DNA from: Akanthomyces muscarius
Lineage: Eukaryota > Ascomycota > Sordariomycetes > Hypocreales > Cordycipitaceae
NCBI RefSeq assembly: GCF_028009165.1
Contig: NC_079245.1
Location: 1-64,000, forward strand
Reading direction: 5' to 3'
Length of the DNA stretch: 64,000 nt
Both the position numbers and the translations under genes were made by a program. A model generated the notes under the pieces. The model worked only from the letters and a program-made list of their open reading frames with translations, did not search any database and had not been told where the DNA came from. Positions 1 through 9,010 of the stretch are shown here, one piece after another; within the stretch, counting starts at the first letter, position 1; each line of letters opens with the position of its first letter.

Positions 1-660
1 CTAGGTTTAGGTTTAGGTTAGGGCTTCTTCTATAGGGAACTTGAAAACATAGCTTAGGGTCTAGGTTTAGGTCTAGGTTAGGGTTTGAACGTGTCTTTTA
101 ACGCGAATTATTTCCGCTAGCGCGAAAATATAAGTCCTTTATAGTACTTTTAAATGTAGGGTCTAGGTTTGGGTTTAGGTTAGGGTCTCTTCTATAAGGA
201 ACGTAAAAAGTAGCTTAGGGTTTAGGTTTGGGTTTAGGTTAGGGTTTCTTCTATAGGGAATGTAAAAAGTAGCTTAGGGTCTAGGTTTAGGTCTAGGTTA
301 GGGTTTAAACGTGTCTTTTAACGCGAATTATTTCCGCTAGCGCGAAAATATAAGTCCTTTATAGTACTTTTAAATGTAGGGTCTAGGTTTGGGTTTAGGT
401 TAGGGTTTCTTCTATAAGGAACTTAAAATAATAGGGTAGGGTCTAGGTTTAGGTCTAGGTTAGGGTTGCTTTTAGAAGGATCTTAAAAATATAGCTTAGG
501 GTCTAGGTTAGGGTTGGACTTAGGGTTACTTCTATAAGGAATAGAAAAAGTAGCTTAGGGTCTAGGTTAGGGTTAGATATAGGGTGGCTTCTTTAAGGGA
601 CGTTAAAGGTAGTATAGGGTTTAGGGTAGGGTTAGACGTAAAGTGGCTTCTATAATATAT
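1..660 (+). repeat. Telomere-derived subtelomeric tandem repeat
   Basis: Runs of TTTAGG/TTAGGG variants (ctaggtttaggtctaggtta and similar) recur about every 60 bp, separated by spacers such as cttctataggga. A higher-order unit of 220 bp is visible: the block starting at 61 is repeated at 281 with few changes, including the spacer with the gcgaattatttccgctagcg motif. The repeats decay towards 660. The G-rich strand is the plus strand, so this array points the opposite way from the CCCTAA junctions further right. It is therefore probably not the intact left chromosome end, but subtelomeric or retrotransposon-associated repeat DNA. Confidence 0.8.
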
Positions 661-1214
661 AGAAGAAAGTAGTGTAAAGTATAGGGTAGGGTCTTATATA
701 AAATAAGATATAGTAGTAAGAAGAAAAGAAAGAACTATAAAGTGTAAGATAGAGTAAAAAGGTTTAATAATAGTATAGTACTCTACTAAAAAGAACTAGA
801 ATATAAGTAAAATAGGGTTTTATACTAGAATATAATAGTAAAGTAAATATAGAGTCTAGTTATATAGAATATAGTAAAGTAGTAAAAGGATCTCTTTTAT
901 TTCTCTATTAATAAAGAGACTATAATATAAAGATAAATACTAAAAATCTTTAAATTATATAGTATCTTAAATAGAAAAAAAGAACTACTATGAAAAATAA
1001 TAGAAAGTAACTAAATAGTATAATAAGATAAGGCTTATTTTATAGAAAAAGTCCTTTTTATATTTACTAGTATATAGAATAAGGTAGAATAGAAAGGTAC
1101 TTTTAGTATAGGGTAAGGGAATAAAAAAATAAAATAAAAAACTAGTTTAATTTAAAAAAGAAATAGAAATAGTAAATAGAAAAGTAATATAGATAGCTAA
1201 AAATAACCCTAAAA
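661..1214. other. AT-rich gene-free stretch
   Basis: Strongly AT-rich, dominated by tatag/taaa words, with no coding frame of note and few CA or TG dinucleotides, as in RIP-degraded repeat DNA. No element could be identified. Confidence 0.6.
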
Positions 1215-1500
1215 GAGTGTTAGTTACCTTCTAAGACAGGTAGGGGTCCTATAGGCGCTAGAAACAGGGGTCGAACTACGTGGGTAGCCCTGTACGACAT
1301 GGAGAGCCCTGTAGAGAGCTGAAAACAGGCCGGGAAGAGTGCTAGTTGCCTTCCGAGACAGGTAGGGGTCCTAGGGCGCTGGAAACAGGGGTCTAGTTAC
1401 GTGGGTAGCCCTGGGAGACATGGAGAGCCCTGTAGAGAGCTGAAAATAGGCCGGGAAGAGTGTAAAGGCTGTGAAATTGCCTTGTGAGACTTAGAAGGGC
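1215..1500. repeat. 122-bp tandem repeat, two copies plus partial third
   Basis: Units start at 1215 and 1337 and a degenerate third begins at 1458. Each contains gacaggtaggggtcct, gcgctagaaacagggg, cgtgggtagccctg and catggagagccctg. Identity between the first two is high and the differences are mostly transitions. GC content is higher than in the preceding block. The array immediately precedes the pyrimidine-rich leader of the LINE and may belong to its 5' region. Confidence 0.75.
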
Positions 1501-2400
1501 CTAGATTCACCCTAGAAGACCTGTTAGAGTCTTTCCGAGGCCTTTCTAGCTATATAATACCTTTCTTTCCCTCTTTCTTCCTTCCTTCTCTCCCTTACAC
1601 ACACACTTCTTCTTTTCTTTGTTTTTCTACCTCTTCTAAGTAGTCTTTCTACTTACCCTCTTTCTTCTTAAAGAAAACATATCTTCCCTTTTTTACTAAG
1701 CACTTCTCTACTCTTTACTCTCTACCCTTTACTTCCTACTCTTTACTCTCTATCCTTTTTACCTCTTTACTTTTACTTACCTACCTTTACCTTATTATAA
1801 GGTCCTTTCTATTAGAGAATACTTTTATTCTCTTTAGATACCTTTCTCTACTAGAAGATACTTAGTATTTTCTACTAGATGTCCTATCTCTCTATAAAGG
1901 ATACCTAGTATCTTTATAGACGTCCTATCTATCTACTAGAAGTACACTTTAGAAGTCCTTTCTAGTAGATTTATCCAGTAGAGGCACACTTTAGAAGTAC
2001 CCTCTAGTATATACCTCTTTCTACTAGAAGAATCTTGGTTTTTCTAGTAGGTGGCCTCTCTCTTACCTACTTTTTAAAATACACTTTATAAGTGCCTTTT
2101 ACTAGTATACTGTCCTATCTTAGCCTTTCTAGCTATAAAGAAGTACCTAGTACTTTTAGTAGCTAAAAGGGTTCTCTTTTTACTAGAAGTACACTTTAGA
2201 AGTCCCTTCTAGTAGAAATCCTTTTCTTATAAGAAAGGCTGTGTTTTTTTTTATACCTTTTCCTGCTTTCTATAGTAACTACCACTATAAATAGCCCTCT
2301 AGAAGCCTTCTAGCACCTCTTATAGCTCTATCCACTATAACAGGTCTTAGAAGTGTCTTTAGCGGCCTCTTTCTAGTACTAGTACCTATAATAGTAGCGC
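1500..2400 (+). other. Pyrimidine-rich leader, probable LINE 5' UTR
   Basis: On the plus strand 1560-1830 is almost pure CTTT/CTCT-type sequence. From 1840 to 2240 short irregular repeats around ctagtagaagtacactttagaagtcc recur. No protein-coding frame is visible. Position directly upstream of the LINE reading frame suggests untranslated leader, but the true 5' boundary of the element cannot be set from one copy. Confidence 0.45.
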
Positions 2401-2404
2401 TAAG

Positions 2405-2695
2405 GCGTCCATAACACACGTCGGCACACGTTGGCACACGCCAGCACACGCCCGGAGCCGCCAGCAGCCTTCCGGCACACGCCCGAAGCCGCTAGCAGCC
2501 TTCCAGCACACGTCGGCACACGTTGGCACACGCCAGCACACGCCAGCACACGCCTGAAGCCTCCAGCAGCCTTCCGGCACACGCCAGCACACGCCCGAAG
2601 CCGCCAGCAGCCTTCCGGCACACGCCCGAAGCCGCTAGCAGCCTTCTGGCACACGCCCATAGCCGCCAGCAGCCTCCAGCACTGGCCCAAGGCCG
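2405..2695 (+). repeat. GC-rich minisatellite before the LINE reading frame
   Basis: Imperfect tandem units of about 36-50 bp built from ggcacacgcccgaagccgcc and agcagccttcc are repeated many times up to just before the ATG at 2701. The array is open in several frames on both strands, which produces spurious small ORFs. I treat it as untranslated because the first ATG in the LINE frame lies after it. Confidence 0.7.
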
Positions 2696-2700
2696 CTACG

Positions 2701-3696
2701 ATGGCAAAGGACAGGTGCCCGACCTGTAAAGGCTGGTACGCTGACTTGCTCGACCATATACGCAAAAACCACCCCCAAGCCCACTATACGGACCGTCAGT
2801 TGCAAATTACAGGCCTTGTTAGCTGCCCGGACTGTGGCACAGCCTGCCGTGGCCGCCACGGCGTGGCAACCCACAGAGCCAAGGTCCACGGCGTTAAAGG
2901 AACCTCCCAGGTCTCTACACTTCCACGGGTACACACACAGCCTATACAAGTCAAAGAGCCCTCCCCAACGCCCTCCAACGACTCGACCCTCCCTATAGAC
3001 CTCCTAGTACACCTAGAAGGCTCTATACAGGACCCGGAACCCTCTCCAACCCCCTCAGAAGGCCTCTACGACAGCCTAGAAGACTCCCTGGCACCCTCTA
3101 TCGAGCTAGGAGACGCTGGAAGCTGTACGCCAGCCTCCCAGGTCTCCTCCGTACCTGTGGAAGACTCTCCAGCGCCCTCTAGCGACCCTTTCGCCTCCGA
3201 AGACGACGTTCCAGCGCCTTCCCAGGCTATCCAGGTCCAAATAGGCACAAAAAGACGCCTATCAGGACCTTCAGAGGGTCCTAGACCTGCTAGAAGACCC
3301 GTCCCACCTGCAAAGGACGCCCCTAGCAGCCAGGAAGAGACAATCCGAGCCCCAGAGAGGCTAGCAGGCCTCCACAGCTCTATCAACACATCCCAGGCCG
3401 CTGCCTGGTTCGAACCACCCACCCCAGCACAAAGACCTACCCTATACATATCCTCCCCGAGCGCCCAGGAGGCCCACACGGCTACTCTAGCACCTATACT
3501 CGCCAAAACAGCTATACAGCAGCTACAACGCTTTATGAAGGTACCTATACCGACCTATAAGCTCCGACCTAGGCCTGCCCGGATCTTCCATCTAGTAGCG
3601 AACCGGCTTGCTGTAAAATTCGTCGCTAGGCCTTCGGAAACAACCCTCCTACACTTCCTACTACTCCCTAGGATCCTAGGGCTCGGGTTAGAGTAG
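2701..3696 (+). CDS. LINE polyprotein, N-terminal zinc-finger part (ends at in-frame TAG)
   Basis: The start is the ATG at 2701, after the minisatellite; the frame is open further left but only with TTG/GTG-type starts. The first residues form two C2H2-type fingers, CPTC...HIRKNH and CPDCG...HRAKVH, the arrangement used by R2/NeSL/CRE-group elements to recognise target DNA. The middle is Ser/Pro/Glu-rich and probably disordered. The C-terminal part (ITKL-like basic segment around RPRPARIFHLVANRL) leads without frame change into the reverse transcriptase part. The frame stops at TAG 3694-3696, and the next codons (GNLPRLLKDYPDN) continue plausible protein in the same frame. So this is probably not a separate ORF1 but the front of a single polyprotein interrupted by one stop, or one read through. 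Confidence 0.75.
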   Translation: MAKDRCPTCKGWYADLLDHIRKNHPQAHYTDRQLQITGLVSCPDCGTACRGRHGVATHRAKVHGVKGTSQVSTLPRVHTQPIQVKEPSPTPSNDSTLPIDLLVHLEGSIQDPEPSPTPSEGLYDSLEDSLAPSIELGDAGSCTPASQVSSVPVEDSPAPSSDPFASEDDVPAPSQAIQVQIGTKRRLSGPSEGPRPARRPVPPAKDAPSSQEETIRAPERLAGLHSSINTSQAAAWFEPPTPAQRPTLYISSPSAQEAHTATLAPILAKTAIQQLQRFMKVPIPTYKLRPRPARIFHLVANRLAVKFVARPSETTLLHFLLLPRILGLGLE

Positions 3697-6600
3697 GGAA
3701 ACCTCCCTAGGCTCTTAAAGGACTATCCAGACAACCTAGATACCCTAGAGGTCCCTACCTACCCTATACGAGAAGACACGTCCTTCTCTACCGCCGAAAA
3801 GAAGGCTACACACCTTCTAGAAGCCGGTTTCTTAGGAAGAGCGTCTAGGACGATAGTGGACAATTCGCCACTAGCGCCTATAGACGCCTCTACCCTAGAG
3901 ACCCTCCGTCAGAAACACCCTATAGGGCCTTCTGACCCCTTCAACTCCCCAACAAGCCCGTCTCCAGGCCAGAAGATCCCTATAGAAGCGATCCTATCCA
4001 CTATAAGCTCTATAAGCAGGGAAAAGGCCGCCGGACCGTCCGGCTGGACCCGGTACCTGCTAGACATCGCTATAGCGAAGGATTCAGCGGTCCTAGAGCT
4101 CCTACGGCTGCTGGCGGACATGATACGGCAAGGCACAGCACCTGGAAAGGACCTCCTAACGTCCTCACGGCTTATTGCCCTGAAGAAGAAGGACGGGGGT
4201 ATAAGACCTATCGCGATAGGCGATATACTCTATAGGGTAGCTACGAAAGCGATCCTAGCTACCCTATACCAGGACGGCATGCTCCTACCGAACCAACTAG
4301 GCGTTGGAAGCCCGGGAGGCGTGGAACCAGCGATCTTCCTCCTTTCAGAGGCAATTACAGGGGGGAATAAGCTAAAAGCACGCTCTATCGGCTCGTTAGA
4401 CGCCGAAAACGCCTTTAACGCCCTCCCTCGGAAGGCTATAGCGGCTGCTGTTAGCCTCTATGCCCCTGTATTTTACAGGTCAGCACAGTGGGCGTATAAC
4501 CACGCCGCGGTACTCTTCCTAGAGGACGGAAGCACTATAGCGAGCTCTTCAGGGGTACGCCAGGGAGACCCTCTTAGCGCCTTTATCTGGTCCCTAGCGT
4601 ACCGCCCTACCCTAGAGGCTGCACAGAAGGCCCTGCCAAAGGACGTCTTTATCTCGTACCTAGATGATACCTATATTATCTCTAGAGAGAAGGACCCTAG
4701 GGAAAAGGTCTTCCAGGCCTTCCACGGGTCCCCAATCAAGCTAAACCCCTACAAATCCACCTTTTATACCCTAGAAGAGGTCAGAAAAGAAGGACTCAAC
4801 GCCCTAGGAACCTATATAGGCCCCCTAGAGCAAAGAAGAGCCTTCCTACAGGGTAAGATAGATACTCTTAAGAGAGTCTTATCTACTCTAGAGAATATGC
4901 CTAAACAGCATGCTCTCCTTCTCCTACGAGGAAGTATTACCTTCCTACTTAGGCACCTTCTCAGGCAGCTAGCTCCTAGTGGCCTGGAAGACCTATACTA
5001 CGAAATCGACCGCCTTACCCTACACACCGTCGAAAAGCTCGCCTCGAAAGATCCCTCAGCACCTATCCAAGCCAACCAGGACCTTCTAGCCCTCCCAACA
5101 CGTATGGGAGGCCTAGGACTTACCCTATACGCGGAGATGCCTTACACACACTATAGCCACGCCCAGAAAGCGTCCTCTATAGTGCTCGACGGCTTCCAGA
5201 GAGGCCCCCTCCTCTCTAGCGCCCCTATAGCGCTCCCAACAGACCTCCCAGCGGACCTAGCGTCCTTCCCAGCGCCTAGCTGGGGCGTGCAGGTACCCCT
5301 GGAAGCCCCGGAAGGGCCCGGACAGGTCCGAATCCCCCCAGATAAGCCCTCTATAAAGGACATCAACCAGGGAAGGCTCCAGAGGGTCAAGGACCAGCTT
5401 ACCCTACACGGACAACGGGCCCTACTGGAAAATTCGACCTACCTTAGCCGGAAGTGGCTGGAAGTGCTGCCAACATCAAAACAAACCAAACTAGCAGACT
5501 TCCAAGTCACAGAAGGCCTTAGGGTACGTCTTATTCTTCCTGTACGCCCACTTAACGTACCCTGTACCTACTGTGGCTCTATAGTCACGATAGGACACGA
5601 GGATACCTGTAAAGGCGCTGAAAGGCACTGGCAAATCCGCCATAACGCCATCGTCAGGGCCCTGTTCAACGCAACCGTTGCTACCCTGGACCCAAAGCTC
5701 GAGCCGAAGCTCCAGGGTAACCAGGACCTCCGCCCAGACCTATCCACAACCTTAAATGGCTCGGTTAGGTACTATGACGTCCAAATTGTCGCTATAAACA
5801 AGGCGTCAGCACGAGAGGACCCCCAGAAGGCCCTACAGGAGGCTGCAGACGCTAAAAGGGCTAAATACAGGTCCCTAGGACCCCAATTTTACCCGATTAT
5901 TATCTCTGCTGGTGGCCTAATGGAAAAGGCAACCACAAAGACCTATAAGGACCTGCAGACCACTATAGGACCTGTGGCAGCTACCTGGCTGGACACAATG
6001 GTCTCTTTAGCGCTCTACAAGGCCCGGGTACACTCTAGCGCCTCTATCGCTAGGAAGCAGCCGCCTCCTAGCACCTCGTGGGCCGCTATACGCGAAGGGC
6101 TCCGGGGAGGACCTGCCACACAGACCCTCATGCCCCCCCAGCACGTCCAGCGGTCCTTTCAGCGCTCTTCAGCGCCTATAACAGCCGCCCAGCGCCCGTC
6201 AGTGCCTGCAGCAGCCGCCCAGCGCTCTTTAGTGCCTGCAGCAGCCGCCCAGCGCTCTTCAGTGCCTGTAGCAGCCACCCAGCGCCCGTCAGTGCCTGCA
6301 GCAGCCGCCCAGCGCCCGTCAGTGCCTGCAACAGCCGCCCAGCGCCCGTCAGTGCCAGCAACAGCCGCCCAGCGCCCTTCAGAGCCTACAGCAGCCGCCC
6401 AGCGCCCCACGGGCGCCTCCCGGTACATGCAGCACCTGTTAGAAGGAACCCAGCGCTCTCTAGCGCCTTCAGAAGGCTCCCAGCCACCGGAAACCTCGTC
6501 CCAGCGCTTCCAGAGGGAATACAAGGCTATGACAGCCGCCCAGAAGGCCCGGAACAGAGCCGCCAAGGGCCTGCCGGACCTCCCCTCCCCGCCGCCGCCC

Positions 6601-6705
6601 CTCCGGCGCTCCCAGCGCTCTACAACAGCCTCCCAGCAGCCACCCCAGCGCTCCCAGCGGTCAACCAGCTCCCCAACTGCCTCCCAGCAGCTCCTAGGCA
6701 GCTAA
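3697..6705 (+). CDS. LINE reverse transcriptase with restriction-like endonuclease
   Basis: Open from the codon after the TAG at 3694. Numbering from 3856: fingers/palm motifs SRLIALKKKDGGIRPIAIGD at about 105-125, the metal-binding SLDAENAFNALPR near 185, SSGVRQGDPLS near 235, and catalytic YLDD at 268-271. A Cys-His knuckle (CTYCGS...HEDTC) starts near 569. The endonuclease has RPD at 626-628, YDVQI with Asp 641, and a Lys-Tyr pair at 670-671, matching the PD-(D/E)xK layout of R2-type enzymes, which nick the target and prime reverse transcription. The C-terminus carries seven 12-residue repeats and an Arg/Ser/Gln/Pro-rich tail. No internal stop was seen after 3696. No ATG lies near the start, which supports a single polyprotein with the upstream part. 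Confidence 0.85.
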   Translation, partial: GNLPRLLKDYPDNLDTLEVPTYPIREDTSFSTAEKKATHLLEAGFLGRASRTIVDNSPLAPIDASTLETLRQKHPIGPSDPFNSPTSPSPGQKIPIEAILSTISSISREKAAGPSGWTRYLLDIAIAKDSAVLELLRLLADMIRQGTAPGKDLLTSSRLIALKKKDGGIRPIAIGDILYRVATKAILATLYQDGMLLPNQLGVGSPGGVEPAIFLLSEAITGGNKLKARSIGSLDAENAFNALPRKAIAAAVSLYAPVFYRSAQWAYNHAAVLFLEDGSTIASSSGVRQGDPLSAFIWSLAYRPTLEAAQKALPKDVFISYLDDTYIISREKDPREKVFQAFHGSPIKLNPYKSTFYTLEEVRKEGLNALGTYIGPLEQRRAFLQGKIDTLKRVLSTLENMPKQHALLLLRGSITFLLRHLLRQLAPSGLEDLYYEIDRLTLHTVEKLASKDPSAPIQANQDLLALPTRMGGLGLTLYAEMPYTHYSHAQKASSIVLDGFQRGPLLSSAPIALPTDLPADLASFPAPSWGVQVPLEAPEGPGQVRIPPDKPSIKDINQGRLQRVKDQLTLHGQRALLENSTYLSRKWLEVLPTSKQTKLADFQVTEGLRVRLILPVRPLNVPCTYCGSIVTIGHEDTCKGAERHWQIRHNAIVRALFNATVATLDPKLEPKLQGNQDLRPDLSTTLNGSVRYYDVQIVAINKASAREDPQKALQEAADAKRAKYRSLGPQFYPIIISAGGLMEKATTKTYKDLQTTIGPVAATWLDTMVSLALYKARVHSSASIARKQPPPSTSWAAIREGLRGGPATQTLMPPQHVQRSFQRSSAPITAAQRPSVPAAAAQRSLVPAAAAQRSSVPVAATQRPSVPAAAAQRPSVPATAAQRPSVPATAAQRPSEPTAAAQRPTGASRYMQHLLEGTQRSLAPSEGSQPPETSSQRFQREYKAMTAAQKARNRAAKGLPDLPSPPPPLRRSQRSTTASQQPPQRSQRSTSSPTASQQLLGS
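6165..6415 (+). repeat. 36-bp coding minisatellite in the LINE
   Basis: About seven in-frame copies of a 36-bp unit (cagccgcccagcgcccgtca core) encode 12-residue repeats of the form AAAQRPSVPA. Differences between copies are mainly single substitutions, several synonymous or conservative, and the frame is kept. Other frames through the array are also open, which explains overlapping spurious ORFs. Confidence 0.85.
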
Positions 6706-6734
6706 GAGCCACTATAACGCCCCTCTACCCACTA

Positions 6735-6975
6735 TAACACCTATAGTAACACCCTCTACCAGCTAGAACACACATTCTAGCACCTTCTAGCAGCTAGAAC
6801 ACACACTCTAGCGCCTTCTAAGCAGCTAGAACACACGCTCTAGCACCTTCTAGCAGCTAGAACACACACTCTAGCGCCTCTAGCAGCCAGAACACGCGCT
6901 CTAGCACCTCTATCAGCTAGAACCCACGTCCTAGCACCTTCTATAGCTAGAACACATATTCTAGCACCCCCCCTC
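6735..6975 (+). repeat. LINE 3' UTR tandem repeat
   Basis: Six or more units of about 38 bp with the core agctagaacacacactctag followed by cgccttctag. The unit is partly self-complementary (ctagaacac...ctag), so the transcript could form a row of short hairpins. It lies between the stop codon at 6705 and the conserved 3' end. Confidence 0.75.
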
Positions 6976-7130
6976 CACCTACCCTATACCACCCACCCTA
7001 TACTACCTACCCTATACTCTCTTTCTTAGGACACTCTCCTCTTTACTTTCTTTCCTTACTATTACTTTCTCTAAATGTATTATTAGAAAATTCCCGAGCG
7101 AGCTAGCTTAGATAACTCAATTTACAGTTT

Positions 7131-7142
7131 CTAACCCTAACC
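7131..7142 (+). repeat. Telomeric junction after LINE 3' end
   Basis: Two CCCTAA units (ctaaccctaacc) directly follow the LINE 3' terminus ...tttacagttt. The same junction, with a longer telomeric run, occurs at 20842. C-rich telomeric DNA on the plus strand to the right of the element is the orientation of a left chromosome end, with the gene island to the right being interior. Confidence 0.75.
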
Positions 7143-8480
7143 ACTACCCCCACCCTCCAAAAATTTATACTTCAACCACAACTTCAACTTCAACTTCAAC
7201 TTCAACCTAACACTAACTTCTCAACCTCACTTCACTTTCTACACAAACTACACTTCAACTTCAACTTCACTTTTAACACAAACTACACTTCAACTTCAAC
7301 TTCAACACAAACTACACTTTCAGAGGTTAAGAGGCTAAAAGGCTAAAAGGCAAGAAAGTAGAAAAGGTAAAGAGCTAAAAAGCTGAAGAGGGAAAGAGGT
7401 AAAGAGGCACAGACGTAAAGTAGTAGAGACGTAAACAGGCTCACTACAGCTCCAGCTCCAGAAGCACAAGCCCCGCACGTTGCACCAGCCGTACTCCAAC
7501 CTCCTGTGTGAAGAAGCCGTCTGCTAAGGAAAAAAGCAGCAAAAGGCTTGCCTCACACCTTGTCCACCCACAAGAAAGGAAAGAGAAGCGAAAGGGTGGG
7601 AGGGCGGAAGTGAAGGGGGAGGGCGCTCTCGGCAACGAGTTGCGAAGACAGGCGTAGGCACTGACACTCTTAGGACCAGTCCTCTACACAACCCTTGACC
7701 CTACTCTAGGCATAACTTACACTCAGGGTTGGTGTTAGGGTACGCCAGGGTTAGGGTTCTGTTAGGGTTGTCCGTTGAGAGTAGTGACTAGGTCTCTGCT
7801 TCAACTTGTAGCTCCAAAAACACGCGCTTCCCGTTCCAGCGAAGATGTACTGGTCCCGCCTCCAGTGCCCTAAGCTCTGTCACCGAGGAAGAAGGACAGA
7901 GAGCGAAAGACTCTCCTCGCACGCTGTCCACCGGAAGGAAGAAAGGAAGGAAGAGACGTAAGAGGGTCGGATGGTTAGTGTCTAGACTGTTTCAGCGAGG
8001 GGTTACGAAGAGAGGGTCAAAACAATCCTCCGTCTTCCCCTTCACCCTGCTGCACGCACTTTGTCTCGCAGCGCCCTAACCCTAAGTGGAAGGGTTATGG
8101 TTGGTGTTGGTGTTGGCGTTACGGCTCGGGTGAGGGTGAGGCTGAGGGAGAAAGGGAAGGAGGGGCGGGTAGGGGCGGGAAAGGAAGAGGAACAGGACAG
8201 CAGCAACGAAAGGAGTAACTAAAAAAAAATGGTAGAGTTTAGTTAACGAGAAAAACTAAACAGGCAAAAAAAAGAGAGGGACCGGGACTGAGACAAAGAA
8301 CTGGAAACCCAAAAAAAAAGGGGGGGGAAGAAAAGAAGAAAAGGAAAAAGAGCTGAGCAGAACAGGCTACTAGAATATACTCTTAGTCCGTGCATTATGA
8401 GTCTTTCGTGAAGACTGTCCTACTTCACCAACTAGTTTTCATCAACTCATTAACTGCTACACCGAACCCTACCCTGCAGC
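7143..8480. repeat. Low-complexity and duplicated non-coding stretch
   Basis: 7160-7320 is a CTTCAA/ACTTCA-rich microsatellite. 7440-7790 and 7800-8130 look like two diverged copies of one unit: both have a gctccag/gctcca start, a ctcacaccttgtccac or ctcgcacgctgtccac motif, a gaaaggaaag purine stretch, and an end rich in ggttggtgttagggt-like telomere-related words. 8215-8345 is A- and purine-rich. No gene is supported. Confidence 0.55.
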
Positions 8481-9010
8481 ACTTATACAGTTACGATCTG
8501 CTTATTGGTTGGCATAATACGAAGCGCCTCGCTGCGCCATGCCGCGTGGTTTGAATATTTGCTCTCGCCATGTTTTTTTTTCATCGCTAATCCATACCCG
8601 GGCCGTAACGAGCCAGGCCCGCTGCCTGGCGCCGTCCTCCCGATCAGATTCGGCTCAAAGCAGCTTCGCTTGATTTTCTTTTGGGACAAGATACTTAGGC
8701 AGTTGGGTTGGAGGCGTTGTACAGAGTATTGTAGAGGGTCTATTGAAGAATCCCATTTGAGCTCTTGAATGTAGTGGCCTTCCCTATATCCACCATGCTT
8801 TTGTTTGTAGTACGAACCTTTGGCTCATCCGCATTGCGATCCTGTAGATTATTCGCAGCGCAGCTTTGCGCCCTATGCCTGGCCATACCCTGAACTGGAC
8901 ACAATACTCAGAGAATCACAGCTTGGCAACAGCTTTGGTCTAGATGCCAGCTCAGCGGTGCGGCTCTATATCACACAATCGATGTTTTTTAAAAACCCTT
9001 TTCTTTTAAA
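8480..9010. other. Downstream of SET gene, no supported coding exon
   Basis: Short open frames occur on both strands but none continues the SET protein convincingly. A possible splice donor lies at the TGA of the SET frame (gcggatg/gttgat), yet the reachable downstream frames close quickly. Confidence 0.4.

Larger units (their letters stand above)
1500..7142 (+). mobile_element. Telomere-associated non-LTR retrotransposon with restriction-like endonuclease
   Basis: An R2/CRE-type LINE: N-terminal zinc fingers, reverse transcriptase, a Cys-His knuckle and a C-terminal PD-(D/E)xK nuclease, then a repeat-rich 3' UTR. The last ~104 bp (7027-7130) recur nearly identically at 20738-20841, and in both places the sequence passes directly into CCCTAA repeats. 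That argues that the 3' end of the element is at about 7130 and that it inserted into telomere repeats, as known for the MoTeR elements of Magnaporthe and related CRE-group LINEs. It shows little RIP. The 5' boundary given is approximate; it could be further left. Confidence 0.8.

Noticed and set aside
1..60. Left edge as the true chromosome end
   Set aside because: The repeats are degenerate, in a 60/220-bp unit, and the G-rich strand is oriented the wrong way for a left end on the plus strand.
2386..2949. Several overlapping small frames around the minisatellite before the LINE
   Set aside because: They arise because the GC-rich tandem repeat is open in many frames; the zinc-finger frame on the plus strand explains the coding signal.
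6078..6737. Second plus-strand and two minus-strand frames over the 36-bp repeat
   Set aside because: Shadows of the repeat; only the frame continuous with the reverse transcriptase has domain content.
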